From positions 25,247,501 through 25,311,500 of the forward strand of contig NC_073634.1 of the NCBI RefSeq assembly GCF_029407905.1: DNA of 64,000 nucleotides, written 5' to 3'. A model generated the notes under the pieces. That model did no database searches. It was not told the origin of the DNA and saw only the letters and a list, made by a program, of their open reading frames with translations. The translations under genes and the position numbers were made by a program. This document shows, piece by piece, positions 23,472 to 34,904 of the stretch; the stretch's first letter is position 1; each line of letters starts with the position of its first letter. This DNA is from Bubalus kerabau (taxonomy: Eukaryota; Chordata; Mammalia; Artiodactyla; Bovidae).

Positions 23472-23783
23472 TTATAGTCAGTCCTAAAGAAAAGGAAATC
23501 AACCCTGAATAGTCACTGGAAGGTGACTGAAGCTGAAGCTCCAATACTTTGGCCACCTAATGTGAAGAGCTGATTCACTGGAAAAGATCCAGATGCTGGG
23601 AAAGCTTGAGGGCAGGAGGAGAAGGGGACGACTAGAAGATGAGATAGTTGGATGGCATCATTGACTCAGTGGACAGGAGTTTGAGCAAACTCTGGGAGAT
23701 AGTGAAGGACAGGGAGGTCTGGTGTGCTGCAGCCTATGGGGTCACAAAGAGACACAACTGGGCAACTGAACAATAACAATAGA
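23472..23783 (+). mobile_element. BovB LINE 3' fragment
   Basis: The last 310 or so bases of BovB, strongly diverged, ending at 'caactgaacaataacaat'. Its 5' edge coincides with the neighbouring SINE. Confidence 0.85.
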
Positions 23784-23959
23784 CAATAATAAAATATCCC
23801 CTTACTAAGCTTGGCAAATTGTTGTATCTTGCTTAATGTGCTTCATACATTTTAGTGAAGTTGCACATTAGAAATACTTGATGTTCCCTCAAGATCTTTC
23901 CTTTATTGCTTCCTTCCTTCAAAAGTAATCTCTATTCTAAATTTGGTGCTTATTCATCC
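23784..23959. other. Short non-coding stretch
   Basis: Nothing recognised. Confidence 0.35.
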
Positions 23960-24144
23960 CTGATATATTTTTATACTTTTAGTAAATGTTTTTTTGAGGT
24001 ATAGTTGATATATAAAATATTAGTTTCAGGTATACAACATAATGAATGGTGTTTGCATATATTACAAAATGATCATCACAATAAGTCTAATTAATATCCA
24101 TCGCTACACATAGTTACAATTTTTTTCTTGTGATGAGAACTTTA

Positions 24145-24191
24145 TTTATTTATTTATTTTTATTTTATTTTTAAACTTTACATAATTGTAT
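24145..24191 (-). mobile_element. Possible very short L1 3' end insertion
   Basis: The T-rich 'tttattttatttttaaac' text resembles the 3' terminus of the young L1 at 26311. It interrupts the L1MA 3' UTR between 'gagaacttt' and 'aaagattaac', with an acttta repeat on both sides (24139-24144 and 24192-24196 plus). Only about 47 bases. Confidence 0.35.
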
Positions 24192-24210
24192 ACTTTAAAG
24201 ATTAACCTTT

Positions 24211-24341
24211 TGTTGGGACTTCCTTGGCAGTCTGCTGATTAAAACTCTGCACTTCCACTTCAGGGAGCACAGGTTTGATCCCTGGCTGGGGATCTAAGAT
24301 CCTGCATGCCAAGCTCTGCAATAAAAAAAAAAAAAAAAAAA
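24211..24341 (+). mobile_element. CHR-type tRNA SINE with poly-A tail
   Basis: tRNA-like head (gggacttccttggcagtctg), B-box-like 'ggtttgatccctgg' and an A-tail of about 19 bases. It interrupts the old L1 3' UTR, with an imperfect 10-bp flanking repeat (24201-24210 and 24342-24351). Confidence 0.85.
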
Positions 24342-24635
24342 ATCACCCTTAGTAACTTTTAAATATGCAATATAGTATTATTAACTGTAGTTACTATGTT
24401 GCCTATTATATCCCCTGACTTTTTTAGTAATGAGAAGTCTATAACCTTTTGATCTCCTTCTCTCATTTTGCGCACTCCCATCTCAAGATACAGCTTATAT
24501 CTGTGAGCTTGTGTGGGGTTTTTGTTATTCTGTAGTTTTTTTGGTTTTTTTTTTTAGATTACATATATTGGTGAGATCATGTGGCATTTGTCTTTTCTCT
24601 GCCTGACTTATTTCCTGTTGCTTAATACCCTCAAA

Positions 24636-24759
24636 TGGAGGAGGACATGGCAACCCACTCCAGTATTCCTGCCTGGAGAATCCCTACAGATAAGCCTGGC
24701 AGGCTACAGTACATGAGGTCGGAAAGAGTTGGACGTGAATGAGTGACTAAGCACAACAC
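24636..24759 (+). mobile_element. BovA SINE monomer with 12-bp target duplication
   Basis: BovA body lacking the tRNA head. Flanked by the perfect direct repeat aataccctcaaa (24624-24635 and 24760-24771). Sits inside the old L1. Confidence 0.93.
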
Positions 24760-25624
24760 AATACCCTCAAAATCTATTCCTACTGTTCAAATGGAAAGAT
24801 TTCATTCTTTATTATGGCTGAATAATAATACTCCATTGTGTGTGTGTGTGTATTAGTTTCTTTTATCCATTTGTCCATTGATGGACACTTAGGTTGACTT
24901 GTCTATAATCTTGACTATTATAAGTATGCTAAAATCAATATGGGTGTGGATATGTCTTTTTGAGCTCGTCCTTTGGTTTTCTTTAGACAGATGTCCAGAA
25001 GTGAAATTGCTGGATCATATGATAGGTATATTTTGTAACTTGTGAGGAAACTCCATAGTGTTTTTTATGGTGGATGCACTGATAAACATCCTTATCAATA
25101 ATACACAAGGATTTCCTGTTCTCCACACCCTCATGGACGCTTGCTATTTGTCTTTTTGATAATAGCCATGCTAACAGCTGTGAGGTGCTATCGCTTTGTG
25201 GGTCTGACTTTTATTTCCCTGCTTAGTGATAGTAACTATCTATCTATGTACCTGAAGGCCATCTGTATATCTTCGTTGGCAAAATAGGTATTTAGAACTG
25301 CCAACTAAAAAATTGGATTGTTGATGTTTCTTGTTATTGAGTTATATGAATTTTAATATATTTTGGATGTTAGCCTTTTATCAGATATATAAATTACAAA
25401 TGTTTAATCGCATTCGGCAGATTGCCTTTTCTTTTTATTGGTGGTTTACTTGGCTGTATAGAAGCTTCTTAGTCTGATGTACCCCCAAGTGTTTGTTTAT
25501 GCTTTTGTTGCCTTGGGTTTTGGTGTCAGATTTTAAAAAAATCATCACCAACAGGGATGTCAAGGAGCTTACCACATGTATTTTCTTCTAGTTTTATCCT
25601 TTCAAATCTTACATTCAAGTCTTT

Positions 25625-27116
25625 TTAACTTATTTTTTTATTGAAGGATAATTGCTTTACAGAATTTTGTTGTGTCCTGTCAAACCTCAACATGAATCAG
25701 CCATAGGTATATATATATATTTATATCCCCTTCCCTCCCTCCCATCTTCCTCCCTCCACTCCTCAAGGTTGATACAGAGCCCCTGCTTGAGCTTCTGGAG
25801 CCATACAGCAAATTCCCATTGGCTATCTATGTTACATATGGTAATGTAAGTTTCCATGCTACTCTTTCCATACATCTCACCCTCTCCTCTCCTCACCCCA
25901 CATCCGTAAGTCTAGTCTCTGTTTCTCCATTGCTGCCCTATGAATAAATTCTTCAGTACCATTTTTCTAGATTTTGTATATGTGCTTTAGAATACGATAT
26001 TTATCTATTTCTTTCTGACTCATTTCACTTTGTATAATAGGTTCTAGGTTCATCCACCTCATCAGAACTGACTCAAAGGTGTTTCTTTTTATGACTGAGT
26101 AATATTCCATTGTGTATATGTACCACAACTTCTTTATCCATTCATCTGTCCATGGACAGCTAGGTTACTTCCATGTTCTAGCTATTGTAAATAGTGCTAC
26201 AATGAACAATGGGATACATGTGTCTTTTTCAACCCCAGTTTCCTCAGGGTATAATCCCACTCTAGGAGTGGGATTGCTGGGTCGTATGGTGGTTTCATTC
26301 CTAGTTTTTTTTTTATTTTATTTTTTAACTTTACAATATTGTATTGGTTTTGCCATATATCAACATGAATCCGCCACAGGTATACACGTGTACCCCATCC
26401 TGAACCCTCCTCCCTTCTCCCTCCCCGTACCATCCCTCTGGGTCGTCCCAGTGTACCAGCCCCAAGCATCCAGTATTGTGCATTGAACCTGGACTGGTGA
26501 CTCGTTTCATATATGATATTATACATGTTTCAATGCCAGTCTCCCAAATCATCCCACCCTCCCCCTCTCCCACAGAGTCCAAAAGACTGTTCTATACATT
26601 AGTGTCTCTTTTGCTGTCTCACATCCAGGGTTATTGTTACCATCTTTCTAAATTCCATATATATGTGTTAGTATACTGTATTGGTGTTTTTCTTTCTGGC
26701 TTGATTCACTCTGTATAATAGGCTCCAGTTTCATCCACCTCATTAGAACTGATTCAAATGTATCCTTTTTAATGGCTGAGTAATACTCCATTGTGTATAT
26801 GTACCACAGCTTTCTTATCCATTCATCTGCTGATGGACATCTAGGTTGCTTCCATGTCCTGGCTATTATAAACAGTGCTGTGATGAACATCATTCCTAGT
26901 TTTTTAAGGAATCTCCATACCATCTTACATAGTGGCTATATCCATTTACATTTCCACCAACAGTGCAGAAATATTCCCTTTTCTCCCCACCCTCTCCAGC
27001 ATTTATTGCTTGTAGACTTTTTGATGATGGCCATTCTGACCAGTGTGAGGTGATATCTCATTGTGGTTTTGATTTGCATTTCTCTAATAATGAGCGATAT
27101 TGAGCATCTTTTCATG
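25625..27116 (-). mobile_element. L1 LINE, second-layer insertion, 22-bp target duplication
   Basis: 5'-truncated antisense L1 with T-run and 3' UTR at the left and ORF2 end to the right (breaks at 27116). The flanks 25603-25624 and 27117-27138 are identical over 22 bases. The older L1 reads straight on once the insert is removed. It was later split by the L1 at 26311-26890. Confidence 0.95.
26311..26890 (-). mobile_element. Young L1 LINE, third-layer insertion, 15-bp target duplication
   Basis: 5'-truncated 580-bp L1 3' end with T-run at 26305-26330. Flanked by the perfect repeat cattcctagtttttt (26296-26310 and 26891-26905). Same young subfamily as bases 1-437 and 57540-57867. The antisense frames through it (109 and 83 codons) are not genes. 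Confidence 0.96.
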
Positions 27117-29238
27117 CAAATCTTACATTCAAGTCTTTATTTTGAGTTAATTTTTGTATGGTATAAGATAAAGGTCCAGGTTCATTCTTGGGCATATTGC
27201 TATCCAGTTTTCCCAGCATCATTTATTAAAGAGACCGTCCTTACCCTATTGTATATTCTTTTGTCTTTTGTTGTAAATTAATTGACTATATATCTTCAGA
27301 TTTATTTCTGGATTTCTATTCTATTTTGGATTTTTATTCTGGATATTCTATTCTGGATTTTCTATTCTATTTATTTCTGGAATTTCTATTCCATTGACCT
27401 ATGTGTTAGTTTTTATGCAAAACTATATACTCTTTTGATGACCTTAGCTTTTTCTTTTTTCTCAGGATTCTTTTGGTTGTTTGGGGGTCTTTTGTAGTTC
27501 CATACAAATTTTAGGATTGTTTTATTTCTGTGAAAAGATCATTGGAATTTTCATAGGGGTCACTTTGGGTAGGATGGACATTTTAACAATATTCTTCTAA
27601 TTCATGCGTGTGTAATATCTTCCCATTCATTTGTGTCTTCTTCAGTTTCTTCCATTAATGTCTTGTAGTTTTCAGTGTACATATCTTTCACCTCCTTGGT
27701 TAAATTTATCCCTGGATATTCCTTTTGATGCAATTGTCAATGGGATTTCCTTAATTTCTTTTCATGTTAGGTCATTATTAGTATTTGGAAATGCAATAGA
27801 TTTTTGTATATTGACTTTTGTATCCTGCCACGTTGCTAAATTTATTACTATTAACAGTTCTTAGAAGGAGTCTATAGAGTTTTCTCTATATATCATGTCA
27901 TCTGCAAATAGTGATAGCAGCAAATAGGGGTAAAGCTATCACTATGTGGGGTAAAGCCCACCCTTTTCAATTTAGGTGGCCTCTATTTCTTATCTAATGT
28001 TCTGACTTTGAATTCCAGTACTATGTTGAATAAAAGTGGTTAGAGGGCATTCTTGTCTTGGTATTAGAAGACAGTCTTACATTTTTCACATTTCATTAAG
28101 ATGTTAGCTGTGGGCTTGTTATTATGGTTTTATTATGTTGAGGTACATTCTTCTGTATTTACTTCATTGAGGATTTTTTCTTATTATAAATAGATGCTTT
28201 TTTCTGCACTTGTTGAGATAATCATCTGATTTTTATCCTTCCTTTTGTAATGTGGTGAATCAAAGCATTAATTGTTTTGTGATTACTGAACCATCTCTGC
28301 ATCCTGGAATAAGTACCTATTGATCATGGTATGTGAGTCTTTTAAATATTTTGCTGGCTTGCTAATATTTTATCAAGAGTTTTTGCACCTATGTTCATCC
28401 AGGATATTGACCTGAAATTTTCTGTTTTTGCTTGGTTTTGGTTAGGGTAATGGTGGTCTTATAGAATGAATTTGGAACGTTTCATCCTCTTCAACCTTTT
28501 ATTAGAAACTGAAGCAGTTGATTTACAATACTGCGTTAGTTTGAGGTGCACAGAGTGGTAATTTAGTATTTTTTGCAGATTATACTGCATTATGGGCCAT
28601 GACAAGATAATGGGTATAATTTCCTGTGCTATAATGTATGCCTTATTGCTTATCAATTTTACACGTAGTATTTGTATCTGTTAATTCTCTACTCCTAATT
28701 TGTCCCTCCCCACTTCCCTCTCCCCTTTGGCAACCATAACATTGTTTTCTGTGAATCTGTTTCTATATACATATTCATTCAATTGCATTATTTTTTAGGT
28801 TCCACGTATAAGTGATATCATACAGTATTTGTCTTTCTCTGTCTGACTTATTTCACTAAGTATAATAACAGGTTCTTAAAAACAGTAGAATCTCATTGTT
28901 TTTATGGCCGAGTAATATTCAGTAGTATATATATTGACATATCAACGCACACACATACACCACATCTTATTAATTAATCCAGTCATCTGTTAATGGGCGC
29001 TCGACGTGCTTCCTTGTCTTGGCTATTGTAAATAGCGCTGCTGGCGACATCGGAGGCATGTAGCTTTTTGAATTAGTGTTTTCATCTTTTGAAATATATA
29101 TCCAGGAGTGAAATTTCTGGATCATATGGCAGTTCTATTTTTAGCTTTTAAAGACTCTACTGTACTGCTTTCTGTAGGGGCTGCACCAATTTATATTCCC
29201 ACTAACAATCTACAAGGGTTCCCTTTTCTCCACATCTT

Positions 29239-29743
29239 CAGTTCAGTTGCTCAGTCGTGTCCAACTCTTTGCCACCCCATGGACTGCAGCACGCCAGACT
29301 TCCCTGTCCATCACCAACTCCCGGAGCCTACTCCGTCAGTGATGCCATCGTGTTAGTGATGCCATCCTACCATCTCATCCTCTGTCATCCCTTTCTTCTC
29401 CTGCCGTCAATCTTTCCCAGCTTCAGGGTCTTGTCCAATGAGCTGGTTCTTCGCATCAGGTGGCCAAAGTATTGGAGTGTCAGTTTCAGCATCACTCTTT
29501 CCAATAAATATTCAGGACTGATTTCCTTTAGGATGGACTGGTTGGATCTTCTTGCAGTCCAGGGGACTCTCAAGAGCCTTCTCCAACACCACAGTTCAAA
29601 AGCATCAATTCTTTGGGGCCCAGCTTTCGTTATAGTCCAACTCTCACATCCATACATGACTACTGGAAAAACCATAGCTTTGACTAGACGGACCTTGGTT
29701 GGTAAAGTAATGTCTCTGCTTTTTAATATGCTGTCTGGGTTGG
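29239..29743 (-). mobile_element. BovB LINE, 505 bp, with 10-bp target duplication
   Basis: 3' tail at the left (cagttcagttgctcag), 5'-truncated after 505 bases at 'ctgtctgggttggtc'. Flanked by tccacatctt (29229-29238 and 29744-29753), which lies inside L1 ORF2. The C-terminal BovB frame is partly open antisense (125 codons, 29762-29385). Confidence 0.96.
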
Positions 29744-32700
29744 TCCACATCTTAGTCAACATTTGCTATTTGTGTCTTTCTGATGGTAGCCATTTTGACC
29801 AGGGGTGAGATGATACCTCATTGTGCTTTTTATTTACCTTTCTGTAATAATTAGCAATGATGAACATCTTTTCATGTGCCTGTTAACCATCTACTTATTT
29901 GGTTTTTTGTTGTATGAGCTATCTATATATTTGGGATAATAACCCCTTGTCTGTCATATCATTTACAAATATTGTCTCCAGTTCTATAGGTTGTCTTTTT
30001 ATTTTATTGATCGATTTCTTTGCTGTGCAAAGTTTTTAAGTTTAGTTAGGCTCATTTGTTTACTTTTAATATTATTTCTTTTGCCTGAAGAAATGTTATT
30101 TCTTATTATTTCTTTTTGCTTAAGTTCTAGGAGTTTTATTGTTCCAAGTCTTACATTTAGGCCTTTAAACCATTTTGAGTTTACTTTTGTATATGGAGTG
30201 AGGGAATGTTCTAAATTATTATTTTACATGTACCTGGCAAGATTTCCCAACACCACTTATTGAGAAGACTGTCTTTCTCCATTTTATATTCTTGCCTTCT
30301 TTGTCATAGATTAATTGACTGAAGGTCCATGCTTTTATTTCTAGGCTCCCTGTTCTGCTCCGTTGATCTGTATTTCTGTTTTTATGCCAAAACCATACTG
30401 TTTGGATTACTGAAGCTTTGTATTGATAGTATAGGCTGAAGTCTGGAAGGGTTATAACTCCAGCTTCATTCTTTTTTCTCAGCATTGTTTTGGTAATTCA
30501 TGGTCTTTTGTTGTTCCATGTAAATTTTAGGATTGTTCTAATTCCGTCAGGGGTATTTTGGTAAGGATTGTATTAAATCTGTAGGTTTCTTTGGGTAGTA
30601 TGGCCATTTTAATAATATTTTAATAATACTGATACTTTCAATTCAAGAATATGGTTTATCTTGCCATTTCTTTGAACCATCTTTGAATCATCTTCAATAT
30701 CCTTCATCAGTGTTTTATAGTTTTCAGAGTGTAGGTCTTTCACCTCTTTGGTTAAGTTTATTTCTAGATATTTTGTTTCTTTGATGCAATTTTAAATAAT
30801 TTTTTTTTTTTTTACTTTCTCTTCCTGATATTGTTGGGAAACAGAAAAGCAACATAGTTCTGTATATACATCTTGTATCTTGCAACCTTTCTGAATTAAA
30901 TTATTCTAATAGGTTTGGGGTAGAGACTTTAGGGTTCTCTATATACAGTATTATGTCATCTGAAAACAGTAAAAGTTTTATTTCTTACCTTAAAATTTGA
31001 ATAGTTTTATTTCTTGTCTGATTGCTGTGTTTAGGATTTTGAATATTGTGTTAAATGGAAGCAGTGCAAGTGGGCATCCTCGTCTCATTCCTAAATTTAA
31101 CAGAAAGGCTTTCAGCTATTCACTGCTTGAATATAATGTTAACTCTAAGTTTGTCCTAAATAGTCTTAGTAAGTTGAGGTATGTCCCCACTATATAGTAA
31201 CTTTGAGAGTTTTTATTCTGAGTGAATGATGAATTTTGTCAGATGCTTTTTTTTTTTTTTTTGCATCTGTTGAGGTGATCATGTGGGTTTCATCTCTCCT
31301 TTTGTTAATATGGTCTGCACATTGATTTTTGTGTATATTGAACCATCCTTATAACCATGGAATAAATCCTTCCTGATCATGGTGTATGATCCTTTTTATG
31401 TTTTCTTGGATTTGGTTTGCTAATATTTTGTTGAGAATTTTTGCATCAACGTTCATAAAAAATATTGGCCTCTATTTTCTGTAGTGTTTTTGTCTAGTTT
31501 TGATATGAGGGTAATGGTGATCTTGCTGAATGAATTTTGGAGAATGTTCTGCCCATTTCAGTGTTTTGGAACAGAGACTAGGTATTCTTCTTTACATGTT
31601 TGGTAAAATTCCCCTGTGAGGCTGTCCAGTTCTGTATTTTTCTTTCCTGGGACTTTTTCTATTACAAATTCAATTTCACTTTTAGTGGTCAATCTGTTCA
31701 AATTATCTGTTTCTTCCTGGTTCAGTCTTGTTCATTTCTGGAAATTTGTCCATTTCTTCTATGTTGCATATTTTGTTGGCATGTAACTCTTGCAGTATTC
31801 TCTTATGATGTTTTTGTATCTCTGAGGTATTGGCTGTTATTTCTCCTCTTTAACATTTTACTTTGTTTATTTGGATCCATTCTCTTTTCTTCTTGGTGAG
31901 CTTGGCTAAAGGTCCAACCATTTTATTTATCTTGGAAAACAAACAAACAAACAAACAACTGTTCTTGGTTTCATTGATCTTCTCTATTTTTTTTTGGTCT
32001 CTATTTTATATATTTTCTGTATCACTTAGTCTGCTATTCATTCCTTCTAGTATGTTTTTTTATTTTACTTATGAAATTCTTCATTTATAATTTTTTCATA
32101 TTTTCTAGTTCCCTGTTAAAATTCTGTGTTCATCTATTTTTTTCCCCTAATTTGGTGAGCATTCATTTGCTAACATTTTGAATTCTTTATCTGGTAAAGT
32201 ATTTATACTTCATTATATTTTCAGTGCTTTTCTCTTGTTCTTTCAATTGAGAGCAGTTTCTCTGCCTTTTAATTTTGCTTAACTACTCTGTCTCTATGAA
32301 TTTAGCTCTAACAATTACCAGCGATGGTCTTGAAATAGTGTCCTTATGTGGGAGTGTCCATTATAGACTGCTTATGCCCAGTACATTTGTTTGGAGAGCT
32401 AGATTTGACATGGACAAAAGTCATGTCCTTCCTCAGGATATGCTGGCAGCTATCACCTTAGTAGGAGGTGAATTTGGAGGTGGAGAATCTAAGACTGGAG
32501 CCAGGTGTGAAGCAGAGCTCTGCAGATCAGGTCTGAGTTGACTCTGTTCCTTCTGTGTGTGTGTTTTCCTCTCTCCCAATTCTTGGACCGCTGCCTCAGA
32601 GGAAGCAGTCTTAAAGCAAGGCGGGGTCTATGTAGGCTCTTGGCTTATGATGGGACACTAGTTATCTGCAGACTGAGGTCTAAGCTGCCTCTGATGCACT

Positions 32701-33197
32701 GCCTATACAGGTGCTAGCAATTTTTGTCCTTGCCCTGCTCAGACCTGGTCTTGGGTCTAAGTCCTCTTTGTCCCTCATTGCCAGTAACCCCTAGTGCCGG
32801 GGTCCAGCCCCAGCTGATCCAGGGTATTCGAAGGAGAGACGGCATAGGCGAGGGTCAGGAAACAACTGCTTAATTACACTTTAATTAAGGATACAAAGAG
32901 TAATAGAATGAGGATAGCTCAGTAGGAAAATTCAGTGGAGAAAAGAGGCTGAGTAGCTTGGTTTACGCGGGAGACCAATAAAACTTCAAGACAAGAAGTT
33001 TGCACCACTTACGTAGGCCGCAGGCGTCCTTCCGTTCTCCTGAAGGAGAGGAGACGCTGAGGCCTCCCCGGTCGGATCTTAGAAGCCCAGGCATAATTAG
33101 CAAGCATGGTGGGTTCCGCGCTCCAGATGGAGACTCAGCCAGAATTTGAAAGAGAGAGCGACATGGGGAGACCAAGTTTTGGTGAACAAGGCCCGCA

Positions 33198-33225
33198 CTT
33201 TATTTTCCAAAGTAGTTTTTATACC
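33198..33225 (-). promoter_or_regulatory. LTR TATA box and polyadenylation signal
   Basis: On the minus strand TATAAAAA (about 33224-33217) is followed about 15 bases later by AATAAAG (33204-33198). A TATA box with a closely following AATAAA is common in retroviral LTRs with a short R region. Activity cannot be judged from sequence. Confidence 0.65.
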
Positions 33226-33993
33226 TTAAGTTATGCATAGAGGATAATGGGGGAAGGGGTGGAGTCATGCAAGGACAGCAGTTCCTGGTTCTAATCTAAG
33301 CCAGGCTTTCAAACTTATCATATGCAAAAGTTCAGGTGATTGACATCATCTTCTGGCCCGGAGGCCTGTTAACATTTTAAGAAACTTATTTTTCTCTAAA
33401 GGTGATTATTCCAAAGTCAGGCACCAGCCTCCAAAAAAGCACTGGACAAAGCTGCATTTTACATTTCTATACACCCATTATATCAATTAATACACTGCCA
33501 AGGACACAGTAGGTAAGGAGTATGGAGACTTAGCAGCAAACATTGGCCCAACAAGTGAAAAACCCTTCACCAATACAATTTCTAATCAATCTTTTAACTA
33601 CTCAAAAGAATCTGTGTTTAGACAGTTTAGAACATCTCCTGCCTCTCACAGTTGGGAGGCTCTGAACAATCACATGCGGCCAGAAAAACCTATTCAGGCA
33701 GGCTAGAGGATTTCCAAAGGAGTTTGTAGGTTAAACACTGTCACACCCAGGAATTATTAACTGGAGCTGTAAGCTAACTCTTTTTTCAGAGAGAGGTAGT
33801 GGGGGACAGCCCCCCGTAAAATCAGAGGTGTAGATGAAAGCACAAAGCAGAAAGTAGGCAGACTCTGGTTTGGGGGTAGATGCTCGAGAATTTCCAGGGG
33901 GACTCCTGAGGCTCGATCCCGCCTTTGCGTATGCCGGGCCTCCTTCCTCATGACCTTTGTCATGGGCGGAGTTCCTCACGCTGGCTCCCGGCA

Positions 33994-34091
33994 GTGATAG
34001 AATTCCTGTTGAGCTATTCCAGATCCTGAAAGATGATGCTGTGGAAAGTGCTGCACTCAATATGCAATATGCACTCAATATGCAATATGCC
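33994..34091 (+). mobile_element. BovB fragment captured in the LTR terminus
   Basis: The stretch 33999-34056 matches BovB RT text (compare 45680-45735). It is followed by two exact copies of an 18-bp unit (34053-34070 and 34071-34088). Bounded on both sides by ggctcccggca. It lacks the BovB 3' end, so it is not a standard LINE insertion. Confidence 0.85.
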
Positions 34092-34904
34092 GGCTCCCGG
34101 CACCCTAGACTCCCCTTCCCTGTTGTGGAACTGTACTGCAGGGCAGGCGGGATCTGCATGATTCCTTGGCATGTATTGGGGCATGGGCTGTGGTGGACTG
34201 GCCACCATCAGAATTCCAGGCTGCTTCTAACATGCTTCTGAGTACATTCCAACAATGACTGCTTCCACCCATCCCTCCCAAATGCCACCCCAGGTCTGAA
34301 TTTCCTCTGCACCCCATGACCAATCTGTCTCCTGAATTGTGGCAGCTCTTGGTCCAGTGCAGATCTACGACACGGAGTAAGCAAGACAGGAATGTTTGCT
34401 CAGCCCAGGCTGGGATACATGCTAACTCTATCACAGGAAACTGGGCAGCAACTAGAGAAGTCTTAAACTTGCCTTCTCCATTCCGCCTTTGGGGGCAAGG
34501 CAGCATGCACACACTCCTTGCAAGAGCAGTCCACGCTTCCCACAGCCCTCCTGTTCATTCCAGCAGCCCTCCAACCCACCTAGGGGGCTTATCTTCCTTA
34601 TGTAGGACCCAGGACTAGGGTGCCCAAGAAGTGGCCTGAACTGCTCACTCCCAGAGTGAATTTCAGCCCATATAATCTCCCTTTTCTTCTGAGTCTCCTC
34701 CAAGGGCCACAGGTCTTGACCTGATTACTTCTCTTCTTTTTCTACTCAATTCCACACATATTCTTCTTATAGCTTTGATTGTAGTGGAGCTTTTCTGCCA
34801 ATTTCCAGTGAGGATTGTTCCATATATAGATCTATTTTTGATGTGTTAATGGGGGGCAGTGAGTTCCATGACCTCTTATTCCACCATCTTGATCTGTCTG
34901 TGTC

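Larger units (their letters stand above)
23960..28495 (-). mobile_element. Old L1 (L1MA-like), host of several insertions
   Basis: Antisense L1. The 3' UTR is at 23960-24620 ('ggtatagttgatatataaaa', 'catagttacaat', 'cttgtgatgagaacttt'). ORF2 text runs through 24771-25602 and continues at 27139 up to about 28495, stopping in the RT region. Interrupted by a CHR SINE (24211-24341), a BovA SINE (24636-24759) and an L1 (25625-27116). Many stops; no intact frame. Confidence 0.9.
32795..34102 (-). mobile_element. Solo LTR of a class II (ERVK-like) endogenous retrovirus
   Basis: Termini TGCCGGG at the minus-strand 5' end (34102 side) and CCCGGCA at the 3' end (32795 side). Flanked by the 6-bp direct repeat ccctag (32789-32794 and 34103-34108), the duplication size usual for class II ERVs. 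GC-richer than its surroundings. No gag, pro, pol or env is present, so this is a solo LTR left by recombination. It inserted into the L1 5' UTR text. The 11-bp terminus occurs twice (33983-33993 and 34092-34102), with a BovB-derived piece between. Confidence 0.92.
28507..34904 (-). mobile_element. L1 LINE with 5' end, interrupted by BovB and an ERV LTR
   Basis: Antisense L1. The 3' UTR starts near 28507, and ORF2 text (RT and C-terminal parts) covers 28900-29228 and 29754-31980. The ORF2 endonuclease part is not recognised. L1 5'-UTR-like text follows at about 32160-32794 and 34109-34904, ending with the 'tccaccatcttgatctgtct' block typical of an L1 5' start. Poly-A side target duplication not found. 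No intact ORF1 or ORF2. Confidence 0.75.

Noticed and set aside
26112..26923. Several 80-124 codon open frames on both strands
   Set aside because: They are antisense or out-of-phase readings of nested L1 3' ends. The same reading recurs at 203-394 because both are the same L1 family.
32795..34102. A full provirus
   Set aside because: Only one LTR is present, and the 6-bp duplication flanks it directly. No internal viral genes or primer-binding site are found.
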